From assembly GCF_029227915.1 (NCBI RefSeq), contig NC_079878.1:1550001-1614000 (forward strand): a stretch of 64,000 nt of DNA, in the 5' to 3' direction. The position numbers and the translations under genes were made by a program. Below the pieces are notes generated by a model that searched no databases, was not told where the DNA came from, and saw only the letters and a program-made list of their open reading frames with translations. Within the stretch, counting starts at the first letter, position 1, and each line of letters opens with the position of its first letter. This DNA is from Hydractinia symbiolongicarpus. Lineage: Eukaryota > Cnidaria > Hydrozoa > Anthoathecata > Hydractiniidae. Shown piece after piece: positions 20,840 through 32,270 of this stretch.

Positions 20840-21070
20840 CTATATACACCATGCTCGCATGCCATATCTACCAAAAAAATGCCCCAGTGGTTTACACTTG
20901 CGAATTACATTTTTATAGGTGATTTTACTGTTATCACCCATTCCATACTCGTTCCTTTCAGTTTGGTTAAACCAATTATCATGAATAGATGTATTTGTTA
21001 ATTTATTGACACGCATCAGCCAAAACTTTTCAGCATCGTCCTCTGGGACATAAACAGCCAAAACATCATT
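20840..21070 (-). CDS. Exon-like frame of unknown function
   Basis: From an acceptor-like GAAAG at 21071-21075, 76 codons are open to TAG at 20840. The peptide has VYVPEDDAEKFWLMRVNKL, WFNQTERNEYGMGD and a C-terminal GHFFGRYGMRAWCI. The composition is protein-like rather than repeat-like, with aromatic and charged residues evenly spaced. It may be the last exon of a spliced gene or a stray copy of a repetitive family. No upstream exon in phase was confirmed. A candidate ending GG(A)G|GTAATT near 21175 is out of phase. Confidence 0.35.
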   Translation of the reverse strand, partial: NDVLAVYVPEDDAEKFWLMRVNKLTNTSIHDNWFNQTERNEYGMGDNSKITYKNVIRKCKPLGHFFGRYGMRAWCI

Positions 21071-21734
21071 CTTTCAAGTCATTTTTTGTATATGGTAAAA
21101 TAGACAATAAAGATTTGCTGAGTTTTAAGCATTTCGTTATTGTATTTAAGGTGCAATTTAAATTCAAAATTACCTCCCTTAACATCTTTCACTGCGTTTT
21201 TCCCAGCCACTGACTAGTATAATATTGACTGTCGGTCATTGAAATTAATCGAATATAAATTAATATTGTGACTTCTTAGATGTTGCTTTACATTTTATTT
21301 GGTGGGAGAATGCGCATGTCATATTTTGAAAATATATCAATTAATTACTTACACCAAATGCAAAATCAAAAATCTACCTTATCTTGAGCAGTAAAGGAGC
21401 TGCTTATATCTAAATAGAAATAATGCAGACATAGGAACAATAAGTTGCAATTCCCAACTTTAATAGAAATTTATCCGAAATTTTTTAGTCGAAACTTTGT
21501 GGGTGTTGAGAAAAAAAATAAAAAATGCAAATTCAATTTTCATGCAAAGTAACCAACTTACTGACATTATTACCATGTATATCCATAGCAAGTTTCACAG
21601 AAATATGTGCATTTGTTGCTAAAATAATAAATTGAATTTCAGCAGCTGAAATGTTCAAACTAATTTACCAGATTCACCGTTATGTAATTTAGTAGGCTAA
21701 CATCAGTGGTCATTTTAGAACTGGGACAGGCAGT
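21071..21734. other. Gene-free stretch
   Basis: AT-rich sequence with no supported feature. Confidence 0.4.
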
Positions 21735-22205
21735 GTTTTTTTACTTGTGTAGAGCCACCTAACAGTCTCAAAATGCGGTTTAATAAACTTTTTAAAAATG
21801 TTTGCAGACACCGCTTTCTTTGATAGAATGTTCTATTCATTAATAACTCGAGAAACAAATGAAAATTTTCTTTTATTAAGCCTACTATGAAACTTCCATA
21901 TCTTTTTTGAGTGTCCTCTTGTCAGTAAATTATCACTCAGTTCAAAAAAGTCATTCGGGTTCAAATTTTTATACCCATTCGTTATTTTAAATACTTCTAT
22001 AAGGTCAGCTCTTAATCTGCTTACTTCCAGAGACATCAAATTACATTGTTTAAGTCTTTCTTCATATGGTAGATGACTGGTACATGTGATCATCTTAATA
22101 AATCTCTGGACCTTTTCCATGTTGTTATTGTCTTTATGCAGGAATAGTCTCCATGATTGTATGCTGTATTTAACATGTGGTCTCACCAGGGATTTGTATT
22201 AACAA
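21735..22205 (-). pseudogene. 5'-truncated LINE: reverse transcriptase C-terminus
   Basis: The minus frame begins within YKSLVRPHVKYSIQSW, a standard post-RT block of CR1/Jockey LINEs. It continues LPYEERLKQCNLMSLEVSR, LRADLIEVFKIT, DFFELS, TRGHSKK and FSFVSRVINE. At 21833 a TAG replaces the expected Trp. The frame then continues through SANIFKKFIKPHFET to about 21735. The abrupt start after the RT core fits 5' truncation during target-primed integration. It is a different copy from the LINE at 7.6-12.6 kb. Confidence 0.8.
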
Positions 22206-23255
22206 TATACAAAAAACCTTAGCGAATGAACATTTATCTTTAACATTTTCTTTGTTACTTTCGCTAGTGCCTGGCAGTTCCTCGTTTTGTGATTCTGGAG
22301 AAGTTACTTTAAGATTATCAGTTACTGAAATAACATGATCACAAGGTCAAAAAGACAATTCTGTTGGTCACTTTCCTAACCTACTTTAAACAAGCTGAAA
22401 GAAAAACGAAAGAAAAAGAAAGAAATAAAATGATTTCCATTAAAATTGCCTTACCCCCATTACCTCAACGTTCTGTTCATTTTATTCTGTAACATTTTTT
22501 TAAACTCATCTGAAAATAATTTAAGTTTCGGATTTAAAAGATGTAAAAATGATGTGTGCTGTTACACACAAATTTACTATACCTTTTTAACTTTCTGTAA
22601 ACACACGTCGAATCAACTGACCAGAGTAACTGTTTTTATGTCTGTTGCAAATCCCTCTGTGCTAAAAGATGACAATGTCATCCAGAGGGATTCATATTTC
22701 CATACAAAACCCATACGTGCATGTTGTGCTGTGCTGTGTTCAAAATATATACCTAATGTCATAGAGAATCATATCATAAAATATGGCAGCTTAAGTCACA
22801 TGGTTAAAATATTTTCCGATATGGCTCTGAATTTTAACTAAATAAAAACTATATTTTTTTTTCCAAGATCAGAAGTTACCTCTACTGAGAAATAAAGTTT
22901 GGTAGACTGTTATACAGCATTTCTTTCCTGTCCATTTGCGTGAGGGCATGGGAATATAAACAACACCGCGTCACAATGACAGTGGTCTATTGCAAATTGC
23001 AAAAAAAAAATTTTCTACAACCAAGTTTTTTATTTATGCTTAAAATTGAAGAAATAACCTTATTTACCATTTTTTCTGACAGTTGGATTTGGTCGTTCCT
23101 GGTTGTGTTTTTAGGAATGTTTAGTGCATGCTTTCTACTTTTATTTTCTGACCACAAGCAGATGCATTCAAGGTAGAACAATTAGGGCAAATCTGAAAAT
23201 TACAATGCTTATATAAGAGAAATAGGTTTCATTGATTTCATAATAAAGAACCTAC
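22206..23255. other. Gene-free stretch
   Basis: It contains a purine-rich GAAA microsatellite at about 22396-22428. The 131-codon plus frame at 22446-22841 and the opposing frames at 22940-23181 show no domain and unconvincing composition. Confidence 0.4.
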
Positions 23256-23399
23256 CTTGTTTCTAAATGACTTTTTAGGATCTGTTTTGCCATCACTAGC
23301 TGCGTATTTTGCTGGCTTTGCTGCCAAAGCTGATGTCGTTGATGCTGTTGGCATAGTTGACGTTGTCATCGGCAATACTAACATTACCGATGTTGACAT
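23256..23399 (-). CDS. Candidate first exon, Ser/Thr/Ala-rich leader
   Basis: ATG at 23399 opens exactly 48 codons ending at a strong donor AACAAG|GTAGGT, phase 0. The peptide is low-complexity at first (MSTSVMLVLPMTTSTMP), then TSALAAKPAKYAASDGKTD and PKKSFRNK. It could be the start of a spliced minus-strand gene. No downstream exon was identified. Confidence 0.3.
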
Positions 23400-23849
23400 A
23401 ATTTTTTTATAAAAAACACTAGTAAAAAACAAACAAAGTATGGCTTCAGGAAAGCCACCAGTTTAAACTAAAAATAGTAAAAAAAAATAATCATGCAACG
23501 TTTGAAAAACGTTTTTGACAACAGTTCCTTTCTCTGGTAAAAAAATGGTAAAAATTCACAGTGATCAAGTTTCTACAGGTCGAAGCGAATACAGAAAGTG
23601 GGGTTCTTGTTCTTTATAGAATAGCTAATTCAAAACAATACCTTGTAAGTTGAAATGTTATCTGTTAGGGAACTACCTGGGACCAAATTTTTGCGGTTGA
23701 CTCCTGGGCGATTCTTCGCTTATATCCACATCGCATTTAACTTTTTTGATTCGGCCACAAATAATCTAAAATTGAAATGTACGGTTAAACTCGTACATGT
23801 ATGTCAAATGAAACCTTTCTGGTCATCATCACCATATTCACAGTAATAT
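23400..23849. other. Gene-free stretch
   Basis: No supported feature. It would be upstream sequence of the 23399 exon if that exon is real. Confidence 0.35.
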
Positions 23850-24385
23850 TTGTTTCCGGATAATTGATGACATCATTAGCAATAATGCTAACATGGACTT
23901 AGTTGTTACTTAATGTCTTGTCAACACTGGTGGCACGTTCCATGCCCAATCAACAACTTTAGATATTACAGTGGTCGGTTGAGAGAAAGAAACTATGTAA
24001 TAATTTGAACCCTAATAGGTGTCGTTTTAAAAGTAACACTAACTCATTACATTACAGCAGAAATTTGGTCCCTGTCTCGTTTGGATTTCCTGTTTTTTAA
24101 ATTTTACTTAATAAAGAGAATTATGAATAGTCGATAAATGAGTACCGAAGAAGAAACGGAAATTTAGTAGAAATTCAAAGTTTGATTGCTTACACGTTGT
24201 TATCTACAAAATTGGCTATAAAATAAGAGGAGAAAAATAACCTTTAATTGTTAAAATAAGTGGCTAGATGTTACATACGTGAAGTTACAGTGCTATCCCA
24301 AATAACTTCACGTCTTAGGTATTAAGTGCATTGCTTGTCATAATATTACCAACGTACTTACTCAGGTACACAACAAGAGTTAAAG
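23850..24385. repeat. Dispersed repeat E, copy 2
   Basis: Counterpart of 15940-16810 in the same orientation, with internal deletions. Confidence 0.7.
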
Positions 24386-24394
24386 ACAGCAACG

Positions 24395-24475
24395 CATTAT
24401 TTTAAAAAAAGTATATATCTTCAAAAGAACTACGGTTTTGACAAGCTTTCGAGTGTATTCTCTTCGTCAGGTTAG
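24395..24475 (-). mobile_element. Penelope-like element tail with hammerhead-like core
   Basis: On the minus strand CTGACGA (24470-24464), a short GAG...CTC stem and GAAA (24450-24447) follow in order, and then GCTTGTC and a TTCAAAAG-type stretch. CUGANGA-stem-GAAA is the hammerhead ribozyme core, and such cores are known from Penelope-like retroelements. Stems I and III and the cleavage UH could not be completed by eye, so activity is not claimed. Confidence 0.35.
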
Positions 24476-24639
24476 TTGTGTTGTGGAAGTGGTGACTGAC
24501 TGTTGAGAAAAGGAATCTTTAGAAACGTAGGTACTTTTATAATATGGCTTTTTCGATTTGTGGAAGTGGTTGCAACGTTTGATTGTTCAGAAAAGGATTC
24601 TCTTTTTAATGCTAGAAAAGTAGGTACCTTTTGTAACCG

Positions 24640-25155
24640 AAATGCCCCCCACCATTCTGTAAATGGGAGGGGCCCTTAAGAAAGGGCTGCTTCTTTGGCC
24701 CCCTTCTATTGCTGGTTGAAAGTTTCTCGGCTGGAACCTTAACATCCTGCTTTATTGTCTTGCTTAGATCTGCCATGTTTTCTCTGTATTTTTTCCCAAA
24801 CAGTTTACTATCATGAAGTTGTAGGAGCGAGGCTTTGTTCTTTAACGTCGTGTTCTTTCGACGCTCATGCGTTAAAAACGTTACTACAATGACCCACCAT
24901 TGTCATTGTTTTTTCTACCGCCGAAGCTACTTTCTCAGGTGGAGAAAGTTTCACATCATCTTCACCAGTTTGCACCTGCTTCACCATCATCCAAACTTTA
25001 TTATGTTACTGCCTTTTTCTGGACTTTTTTCAGCACTCTATCCATTTCGAGGCTTTTTGGATGCTCCTTTTTTAGATTTCTGGATAAAGCCTCGTCTAAA
25101 ACTTTTATCGCATCCAAGTTTACTGGTCTGGGAGCCTCCAACTGCTACTCCTTAG
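24640..25155 (-). pseudogene. Relic of a transposable-element gag-like protein
   Basis: Across frameshifts the minus strand reads AIKVLDEALSRNLKK, LEMDRVLKKVQKKA, EKVASAVEKTMTMVGHCSN, KLFGKKYRENMADLSKTI and a tail of Gly, Lys and Pro. The order (helical repeat, LFGKK-x-REN block, basic tail) resembles gag-like proteins of cnidarian DIRS-type or related retroelements, recalled from memory. At least two frameshifts and several stops are present. The overlapping plus-strand frames at 24835-25172 are complements of this relic. Confidence 0.35.
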
Positions 25156-26694
25156 TTCTTTTTCTGGTATGAATTCTTCGGTTGCACCGTTTACATAAGA
25201 GTCTAAATCATCAGGAAGAAACCTTTTTAGTCGACAGAAATAGTGGCAACATAAGATGTTGATTGCATAATGATAATTTTATAATAAAATATATAACAAA
25301 TAATGCAATGATTGCGGTTAAATAAGTGGATATTAACTTGAACAAATATCCGGGCTCCACTAGCTTTGTGTAGTGGAGCGGGTCGTGTTGTAAGAATCCG
25401 GTATTAGATTGATTAAGATTTTATGAAAAAAAATAAGTGCTGGCAATTAATTAATTTACCTCACTGGATGTGTTCGGTGGAAAGAGGAACATGCTATTTT
25501 TTTTAAAAAAAACTTTCTAAATTTGGTGCGATAAACACACACATATAAATTCAAAGCTAAAAAAAGGAGAAAAAATAAATCACACAAAAAAAAAACTAAA
25601 ATAAATACAAATTAAAACTCAACACTTACTATTATTAAAATCACGCAGATTATCGCCATGCTCCACTATTCGGCTTTTTTTTTTTTTTTTTACTAGCTAG
25701 GAATTTGGAATAATAAAACGTACGATACGTGAATCGGTTTTTGTCATCTTTTTTAAACGCAATTTTTTTCTTTCGATCGTCTCTGGTCGGTCTCTCGATG
25801 GCAACTGATTCGCGGGGTGGTGCAGTGGGGCGTGAAAATAATTACTGAAAAAATCTATCTAATATACCCGCAAAGATAATAAAATATAATAAAGCATTCT
25901 TCACGGAGTTTCTCCGTCGCAACTGGATGTAACACCATTCATGATGTGACAGAATCATTACAGACACTTTGTTTTACATGACTACGACTAAGTTATAACC
26001 TACTTTTATGGCAGACAAGACTTTTGCAGTGAAACTTTTATATTGTGTCTTCAAACCTAAGAGTGTCTAAACTTTGTAAGGATAACCTTCTTTTTCTTCT
26101 TTTCCATTTTCGTGTACTCACTTCCTACAAACGAAATATGAAGATTACTATTTTACTAAATAAAACTTGAGAGAATGCTATTATATGTCCCAAAGTGGCG
26201 AAAAATGGCCTAAATTTGCCATATTTATGCTGATGTTAATGTGTTTTATTGGCTTCTAAAAGATTGGAGTTAACTGATTTGACTTTGCTGTCAAATGTCT
26301 CACTGAACCTTGCGTAACTTGTGTGCTTTAATGATTTATTGACAAATACATATTTCATTTTCTTTCATTTTATAATTTTACTGAAAATTGGCTTTCCCTA
26401 AGACGTTTTGTTTTTTAAACTAATTTTCCGAATATCGGTTACCAATTTATTTTATTGGATTTTATTGAGATTCGTTCTATGTATTGCTTACTCAGACTAC
26501 TTTCCCTGATATCCGAACCTGTTCTGTTTTACTGTGGTGCAATAAATAGAATTTTATTACCTGCAAACTTGTAAAATATTACATGTTATATATTTATATG
26601 TATTTCATTAATTTTATTATCTTAATAATATAACTTGTAAAGATTTTTGACTTGTTGTTTTTTTCTGGATGTACATTAGAAACGGATATTTTTC
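25156..26694. other. Gene-free stretch
   Basis: It holds a 9-bp palindrome GCTCCACTA/TAGTGGAGC at 25354-25379, with a further GCTCCACTA at about 25660, and a T-run near 25675-25690. No gene is supported. Confidence 0.45.
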
Positions 26695-27135
26695 GGGTTT
26701 TTTTTCTGTCCGAAAGTTTTTCTGTCCGAAATTTGTTTCTGCCAAAAGTTTTTTTGTCCGAAAATTTTGTTTTTTTTAATATTTTTTAATAAAGGACCAG
26801 TGCATAGAAATTATATATAGGGTAAGCAGAAAATCAATAAAAACTGCAGTTTTTGAACTTATTATTTTCGTTATTTTCACATTTGGCTGAGGCTCTATAT
26901 ATAAAGTTTGATCCTGAAGAAACTTTTTTTAGATGTTGATTAAATATATGTACACTTTAAATGCTTTTAGCCTTCTTTTTGTGTCATTTCCCGTAATCAT
27001 TACTTTTTGAAACTTGGTTAAAATTCGTTCAAAAGACTTACCCCATACATTTTTTACAAATCTTGTTCAAATATTTTTCGGCTGAAAAAAAAAATTGTGC
27101 CCAAAAGTTTTTCCGTCTAAAATTTTAGTTCTTAA
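26695..27135. repeat. Dispersed repeat C, copy 1
   Basis: It begins with an iterated TTTTTCTGTCCGAAA word (26700-26770). It then matches the reverse complement of 35240-35500: GAACTTATTATTTTCGTTAT, TTTTCACATTTGGCT, GTTAAAATTCGTTCAAAAGA and TCCGAAAGTTTTTCTG. Confidence 0.75.
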
Positions 27136-27298
27136 TGTAGTTTGGTGTGCATTTCTTTCTTTTTTTTTTTTTAATAAGGTGGACAGCAAATGAGTGTCAC
27201 TTGCTTTATGTAAAAAGCGAAACAGATATAACTGGAAATAATTTCAGTTAAAATGTTTCAAACAGTTTGGTCAGGGTTAAATTACTTCAGCCGACATT

Positions 27299-28000
27299 TC
27301 ATATATACTTTGTCAACTTGTGCTCGATTTGAAATACAACCAGCAGGACGACAATTTTTTCGTACAATTCTTTGTCAGATTTAATTGGACATTGGACAAA
27401 ATATCTAAAATCACCGAAAAAGTGTTTGAAATTCTTTATAATGATATTTCTATCAAATAGCGCACTGTGTTTATCATAACGGTGTTTCAAGTGGACACGT
27501 GGAACAATTCTGTGTAAACAATTAAAATATATGACGATTAACTAGAAATGGCTTGCATCTCGAAAAAAAGGACAGACCAATATGGAGACTTGTCGTTTAA
27601 ATGTTTCATAGCGTAAACATGCGTAAAACATGATTTTTTTTGAGGATGGAAGGTACTTTGTACTTCTTTTTCTTCCAGCAGCTTCATAGAACTGCTTTTT
27701 GAGTGTTTGTCAGTGATTAACAATTCTAAAATATTAAATTTGTCTTTTCTCTTGGAGGGAGGGGTAGAATCCTTACACTCTTGGCTTTGTGAGCCATTTC
27801 CTATAAAATAGATTGAAGAACCCGAAAGCGTTGACTATCTGATCTGAACGTTTCTGTTGATTTAACAGAGGCTTTTTTAACGAGGTTCTTGAGGAAACAG
27901 TTTTCAATGCTAAAAAAGTGAGTGTAAAATCAGTTCCTATATATTGTAAATTAATAGGTCCAATTAATCTCGCATACCCATTCAATTTCCAAATAGAAAT
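27299..28000 (-). other. Cluster of three open minus-strand frames, unknown
   Basis: Frames at about 28000-27773 (contains NGYARLIGPINLQYIG), 27725-27538 (HSKSSSMKLLEEKE) and 27510-27299 (VPRVHLKHRYDKHS) each follow an acceptor-like TTAG, CAG or TAG. The first ends near a GTAAGG donor, but the phases do not join the three into one protein. They may be exons of a decayed gene. No domain is recognised. Confidence 0.2.
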
Positions 28001-28022
28001 ATACCTGCTAATACGTTTCTTA

Positions 28023-28925
28023 GGGCGAGTGTAAAGGAAAAAATGATTTTTTTTCGTTTTTTTTTTTTCGTGAAATCAGGGCAAAATAAACTAAACTTTT
28101 TAATTATGAATTTTTTTTTCAAAAATTCCATCTGGATCTCTGTTTATTTTGTTTGTTTATGTTTACTCGCTAATAACGCTGTGATGATCTTTGTAACACT
28201 TTTTCTTGTGTCATATGTGCTCACGTGTGCATATTTCCTTCAAAACAAACAAAAAATTTGAAGAGCTGATATTTTTCTCTATTTCCAAAGAGAAAAATAT
28301 CACGCTTTAAAAATAGAAAACCTGTCAAGTGTAATTTCAATGCCGCAAGTAGCCGCATGTGGGTAAAAACTTCAAAACTTTAAAACTCTTTTTGTCAGTG
28401 TTTATTTTTTGATAAAATGGTATCTACATCTGAACTTTCTCTTACAAAACTAAATAACGTTTGTGTAGGAGAGCTGTTTTGAAATAAAGCTAAATATAAT
28501 ATATCTAAAAAGGTTTTTTTTATTTTTTTGTAAAAACGTGTTTAAATTTTTTTACAGCCGTCTATGTGAAAGAAAACAAGTTGAAAAAGTAGCATTTGGA
28601 AGAATATGAAATAGTAAGAAAACTATATAATGTTGAACAAAATAGTAAAAACCCTTTTTAGATACAGCCCAGCTGGGAAGAATGGTCAAAAAATTTTGAA
28701 AAAAAATCCAGCCGTTTTGTAAGAGAAACATCAGTTAGGAGAGACTGGGGTAAATTTTGTATACACCTAAACCTCAAACGACATTAATATTTTTCCAAAA
28801 AAAATATATCACTCAATTGAGAAAAATAAGAGCTTCCAAAATATCTACATATCAGGTTATGAAAATGTTATTTGGAGATGATATTTGGATTATAAAAATC
28901 ATGCGCACTTTTCTTTACACTCGCC
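28023..28925. mobile_element. MITE, PIF/Harbinger-like by TTA duplication
   Basis: The left end GGGCGAGTGTAAAGGAAAA (28023) and right end TTTTCTTTACACTCGCC (ends 28925) are inverted repeats differing by one base and a 1-nt length change. TTA flanks both sides (28020-28022 and 28926-28928). The 903-bp interior has no transposase. Inside is a perfect 13-bp hairpin at 28268-28301. Confidence 0.75.
28268..28301. repeat. Perfect 13-bp hairpin
   Basis: GATATTTTTCTCT at 28268-28280 pairs exactly with 28289-28301 across an 8-nt loop, within the MITE. Confidence 0.85.
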
Positions 28926-28928
28926 TTA

Positions 28929-30011
28929 AGTAAGAATTGACGTTGCTGTCTATAAATCAATCCACTTTTAACAAACTTTTTCGATGGTGCTGTGAAATCA
29001 AGTAGAGGGTGGAAATGTTTTAAATGTTTCATATCACGATACTGAATGCGTCATCAAAGTGGCCTTGGGTCATGAGGGTTCCTGAGATCATAAAAAAAGT
29101 CTCGGGATTTAGTTAGGTACAGAAAAGTCATAGAATTCACGTTTTTTTTAAAAAACATGCCATGACATTTTCTTTTCACGATGAGTATTAAAATTGCTTG
29201 TTTAAATTTTCAGCTCTTTGTGTTTTGCGTATGCATTTGCACTTAACTTCTTAAAATTGACACGATAGGTCCTATTTATCTAAAAAAAAAGCAAGTCTTT
29301 GGAATTTATGCGTGTTTAATTCCATTTTTAGAGAAAATTACAAAGATGATTTTCGTAATTTTTTAGAAAACTATCGCATCCAAAAAAGAATTGATAAATT
29401 GTTAAAGACGATAAGTAAGAAAAAAATTGCTTTTTCGTCCAAAAATGTCATTAAATAGAGAAATCTTTGTTCAAACTTTTAAAAAAGATTTTATGTCCGT
29501 GCTTTTGCTTTAATTAAATCTCCACGTGTAATTGACAATGATTTCCAGATTATCAGACTCGTTAGGCCTAACAGTGAAATATCTAAAAACACAGAATGTC
29601 CTGGTTCAAGGTTGCGGAATAGCTCAATACATATCTGTTTAAAAAGGTTGCTCAAAAGACCATTCGGTATTGATGCTACGGAATAGCGTTATTATTACTG
29701 TTTTGAGCTTTTAAAACTAAACTCTAAAAGTGTTACTCTACTATTATTACTGAACAAAATACATAGATGACTGATCAAACGGCCAGACCTAAGGACTGCG
29801 CAGATATTAGGAATATCTTGAATTTATTTTTAACAAGTATTCTTGTTATTTTTTTTTTACTATTCATAATACATTACCAACCGCAACACCTAACACCCAA
29901 ACTCACCATTGTCCTCTTTTGTACTGTTATCAAATGTTGTCTTGCCTCTAGTGCATACTTGACAAACAGGTTACCTTACGTTTCTGTAAAAAAATTGATC
30001 TAAAAATTAAG
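28929..30011. other. Gene-free stretch
   Basis: No supported gene. The plus frame at 29767-30003 has one hydrophobic run but no start context, neighbour or domain that supports it. Confidence 0.4.
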
Positions 30012-30120
30012 GAGCTAGCCAGGAGACTCGCATAAATTTTTCTCCGCCCCGGAGAAATCGAAAGAATTGAATGAGAAAAATTACGCTGGGTCGCAAACGA
30101 TTTTCCTGCAGGGAAATAAG
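30012..30120. mobile_element. MITE family 1, end fragment in opposite orientation
   Basis: GCTAGCCAGGAGAC followed by ATTTTTCTCC, GAAAAATTACGCTGGGTC and CAAACGATTTTCCTG aligns with the reverse complement of 410-507. Confidence 0.6.
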
Positions 30121-31514
30121 AATTGTCTGGTTGTTGCTATAGTTGTTAGACAACGATCTGTAACTGAGTTATAGTTTATTGAGAGACGAAAGCCACCAAC
30201 CAATTTATCCTACTCTAGGGTTCTCATATGTATGAAGCCAATATCTAATCAATATATCGTAATTCAATAAAAGACTCAAGTCTCACCTGCATAGCATTCG
30301 CTTAAAGGGATGCCAGGATAATTACTATAATTCTATTTTTTAAATTTCCACAAACGCAAGACTGAAATATAATGAAATGAAAAGTTACCTCATTTTTTGA
30401 GTAAAACGTTGTACCAATAAAAACATATTTTAATTAAACAAAATTCCCAGCATAAGAGCTAATATATTTCAAAAAAGAAAATACAGCATCGAGGAAACAC
30501 TTTACAACATTCAGGTTAGCATTGCAGGTTAGGTTGACCACTTATTTCAGTTAAACCATGTCGTACAACTAGTGTGGAGTGCTTAACACATGTGCTGTTG
30601 TATGTTCGCGTGTTACACATACAATGAAAAGTACTTTTAGCAATGCTATTTATATAATCATATAATAAACAGTCTGTCGTTTACCATGTCAATTATATAC
30701 CTCTCTCGGTTAAGCGAACAAGATATGTATACTCGATAACAAAACAGGATCTGTTTGAGTTTTTATTGTATTATTTTATTATGTAAAATAAGGTTTTGGT
30801 GCTTGTTCTACAGAGGAAAAAATTAAACTGGAGAACTCCGTCTGAAATGCACTTATACCAGACCAGACGAAATGGAAAATCACGTAATAACAAGAAATCT
30901 TACCCTTGACAAATGCACCTCGAATTTGAAACATTTTAAATTATAAGCCCTTAATTAATTAAACTTAATTAATTAAACAATATTTCCCAAAGTTTAACAC
31001 CAAAACGCTATAAATTCGTGTCTTGTTTCAACTTTCTTCGTAGAATACAATGAATAAAAACGCTTTCATAAAAATGTCTCAATCTATGAGAAAGTTCTAC
31101 GCGAGCAAAAATTACATTAGATCTCTATAATTCGCCAAAAATCTGTGTAGTATCATTAAGGAAGATATTAGAAAACGAACATTCTATTTGAGGAAGTTCC
31201 ATCATATAGACGCCACCGTATACTTTCTTAACTGCTCTAAAATAACGGCAGTCGACATAATAAAATAATCAGGGGGGGAATTTCGGCTCTTTTGAAGTCA
31301 CTTAAAAACTTTCCCCCGACTAGTTTTTGATATTCCTGTAGATAACATCACAAGGGAATTTGAATTAATTTTTTTATATTTTATCTATGTATGTTTTTAC
31401 ACAAAAACAACTACGAGAAAAAGTACGAAGATCTTGTCCGACACAATTATGTCGTTTTTTGCACTAATTGGAAAGTCAGTATCTGTGTCATTGTCATCCT
31501 CCTTCTGATTTTCT
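30121..31514. other. Gene-free stretch
   Basis: It contains a duplicated TTAATTAATTAAAC at about 30953-30980 and a G7 run at 31272-31278. No gene, RNA or repeat family is recognised. Confidence 0.4.
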
Positions 31515-31909
31515 TCAACTAAGCCAGTGTAATTCCAATCGTAAGTTTTTTTTATCGTTGCACGTAAATGTTAGCAGTATCGGGATTTTCAAACCTCCAG
31601 ATGGTATAGGCGATGGTCTGTACATTAAAGTATTTACATGACCAATAACTGTTCCGCCTTCACTCTTAATAAAGTAATAAACACGACATGATGTTTTAAG
31701 GGGAATTTAAGTTCAACTGTTACAAGATTGTCAAAGAATCGAGTTTTAATTCTGTTAGCACAAGGATCAATTTCGAGTGACGATTCATTCGTTTCCATCC
31801 CCACTTTAACTTTTTCCCAAACTCTTGCATTTTTCCAGGACGTATTTTTGAAAACGTGGTATCCCCTTGAAGCGACAGTTACTGCAAACGAAACCATGAT
31901 GATTATCAT
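31515..31909 (-). pseudogene. Fragment of a multi-copy protein family with a YRPSPIPSGG motif
   Basis: The minus frame starts near MVSFAVTVASRGYHVFKNTS and passes WEKVKVGMETNESSLEIDP. After a frameshift near 31715 it continues in a second frame with YYFIKSEGGTVIGHV, MYRPSPIPSGGLKIP and LLTFTCNDK to TGA at 31515. I recall this signature from repeated cnidarian proteins of unknown function, but could not check it. The frameshift makes this copy a pseudogene. Confidence 0.5.
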
Positions 31910-32149
31910 AGAATTGACAACCCATTCCTTGCTTCTCGAAGTGAAAAGAACTGAGAGACCATTCGTTGTGTGACTTAAACTACTGCCGATGTTATTTGTA
32001 GATTAAAAACAGAAAATGTTGTTCCTTTTTTTGTGCAATCTTCCTTGCAATTTATTAAGGTGGTAACAATGAAAAAAAAGTTTAGGATAAAAGAAAAAAG
32101 TCAGGGTAAATTTATAATTTTTGCAAAGCCTTCTTTTTTATATCGCATT
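31910..32149. other. Intergenic spacer
   Basis: No feature beyond a short palindrome CGCATTAATGCG at 32144-32155 that leads into the hairpin element. Confidence 0.4.
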
Positions 32150-32270
32150 AATGCGGTATAAAAAAGATGGGCGAACCCGTGGATTTTTCCACGGGCTAAC
32201 GACTAGTGTGGTGAAAATAACAGACCTACGTGCCCTTCGGAGGATTTTTACCTCCGATTCTGCACGGAAA
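32150..32270. mobile_element. Hairpin element family, copy 1
   Basis: GCGGTATAAAAAAGATGGGC is followed by the perfect stem CCCGTGGATTTTTCCACGGG (32176-32195) and ACTAGT (32203-32208). A second stem, CGGAGG...CCTCCG, lies near 32238-32257. Relatives are at 41145, 43108 and 60431, and a decayed one at 20640. Confidence 0.6.

Noticed and set aside
22446-22841. 131-codon plus-strand frame
   Set aside because: No domain, no splice or poly(A) support, composition typical of random AT-rich DNA.
24835-25172. Two overlapping plus-strand frames
   Set aside because: They are complements of the minus-strand gag-like relic.
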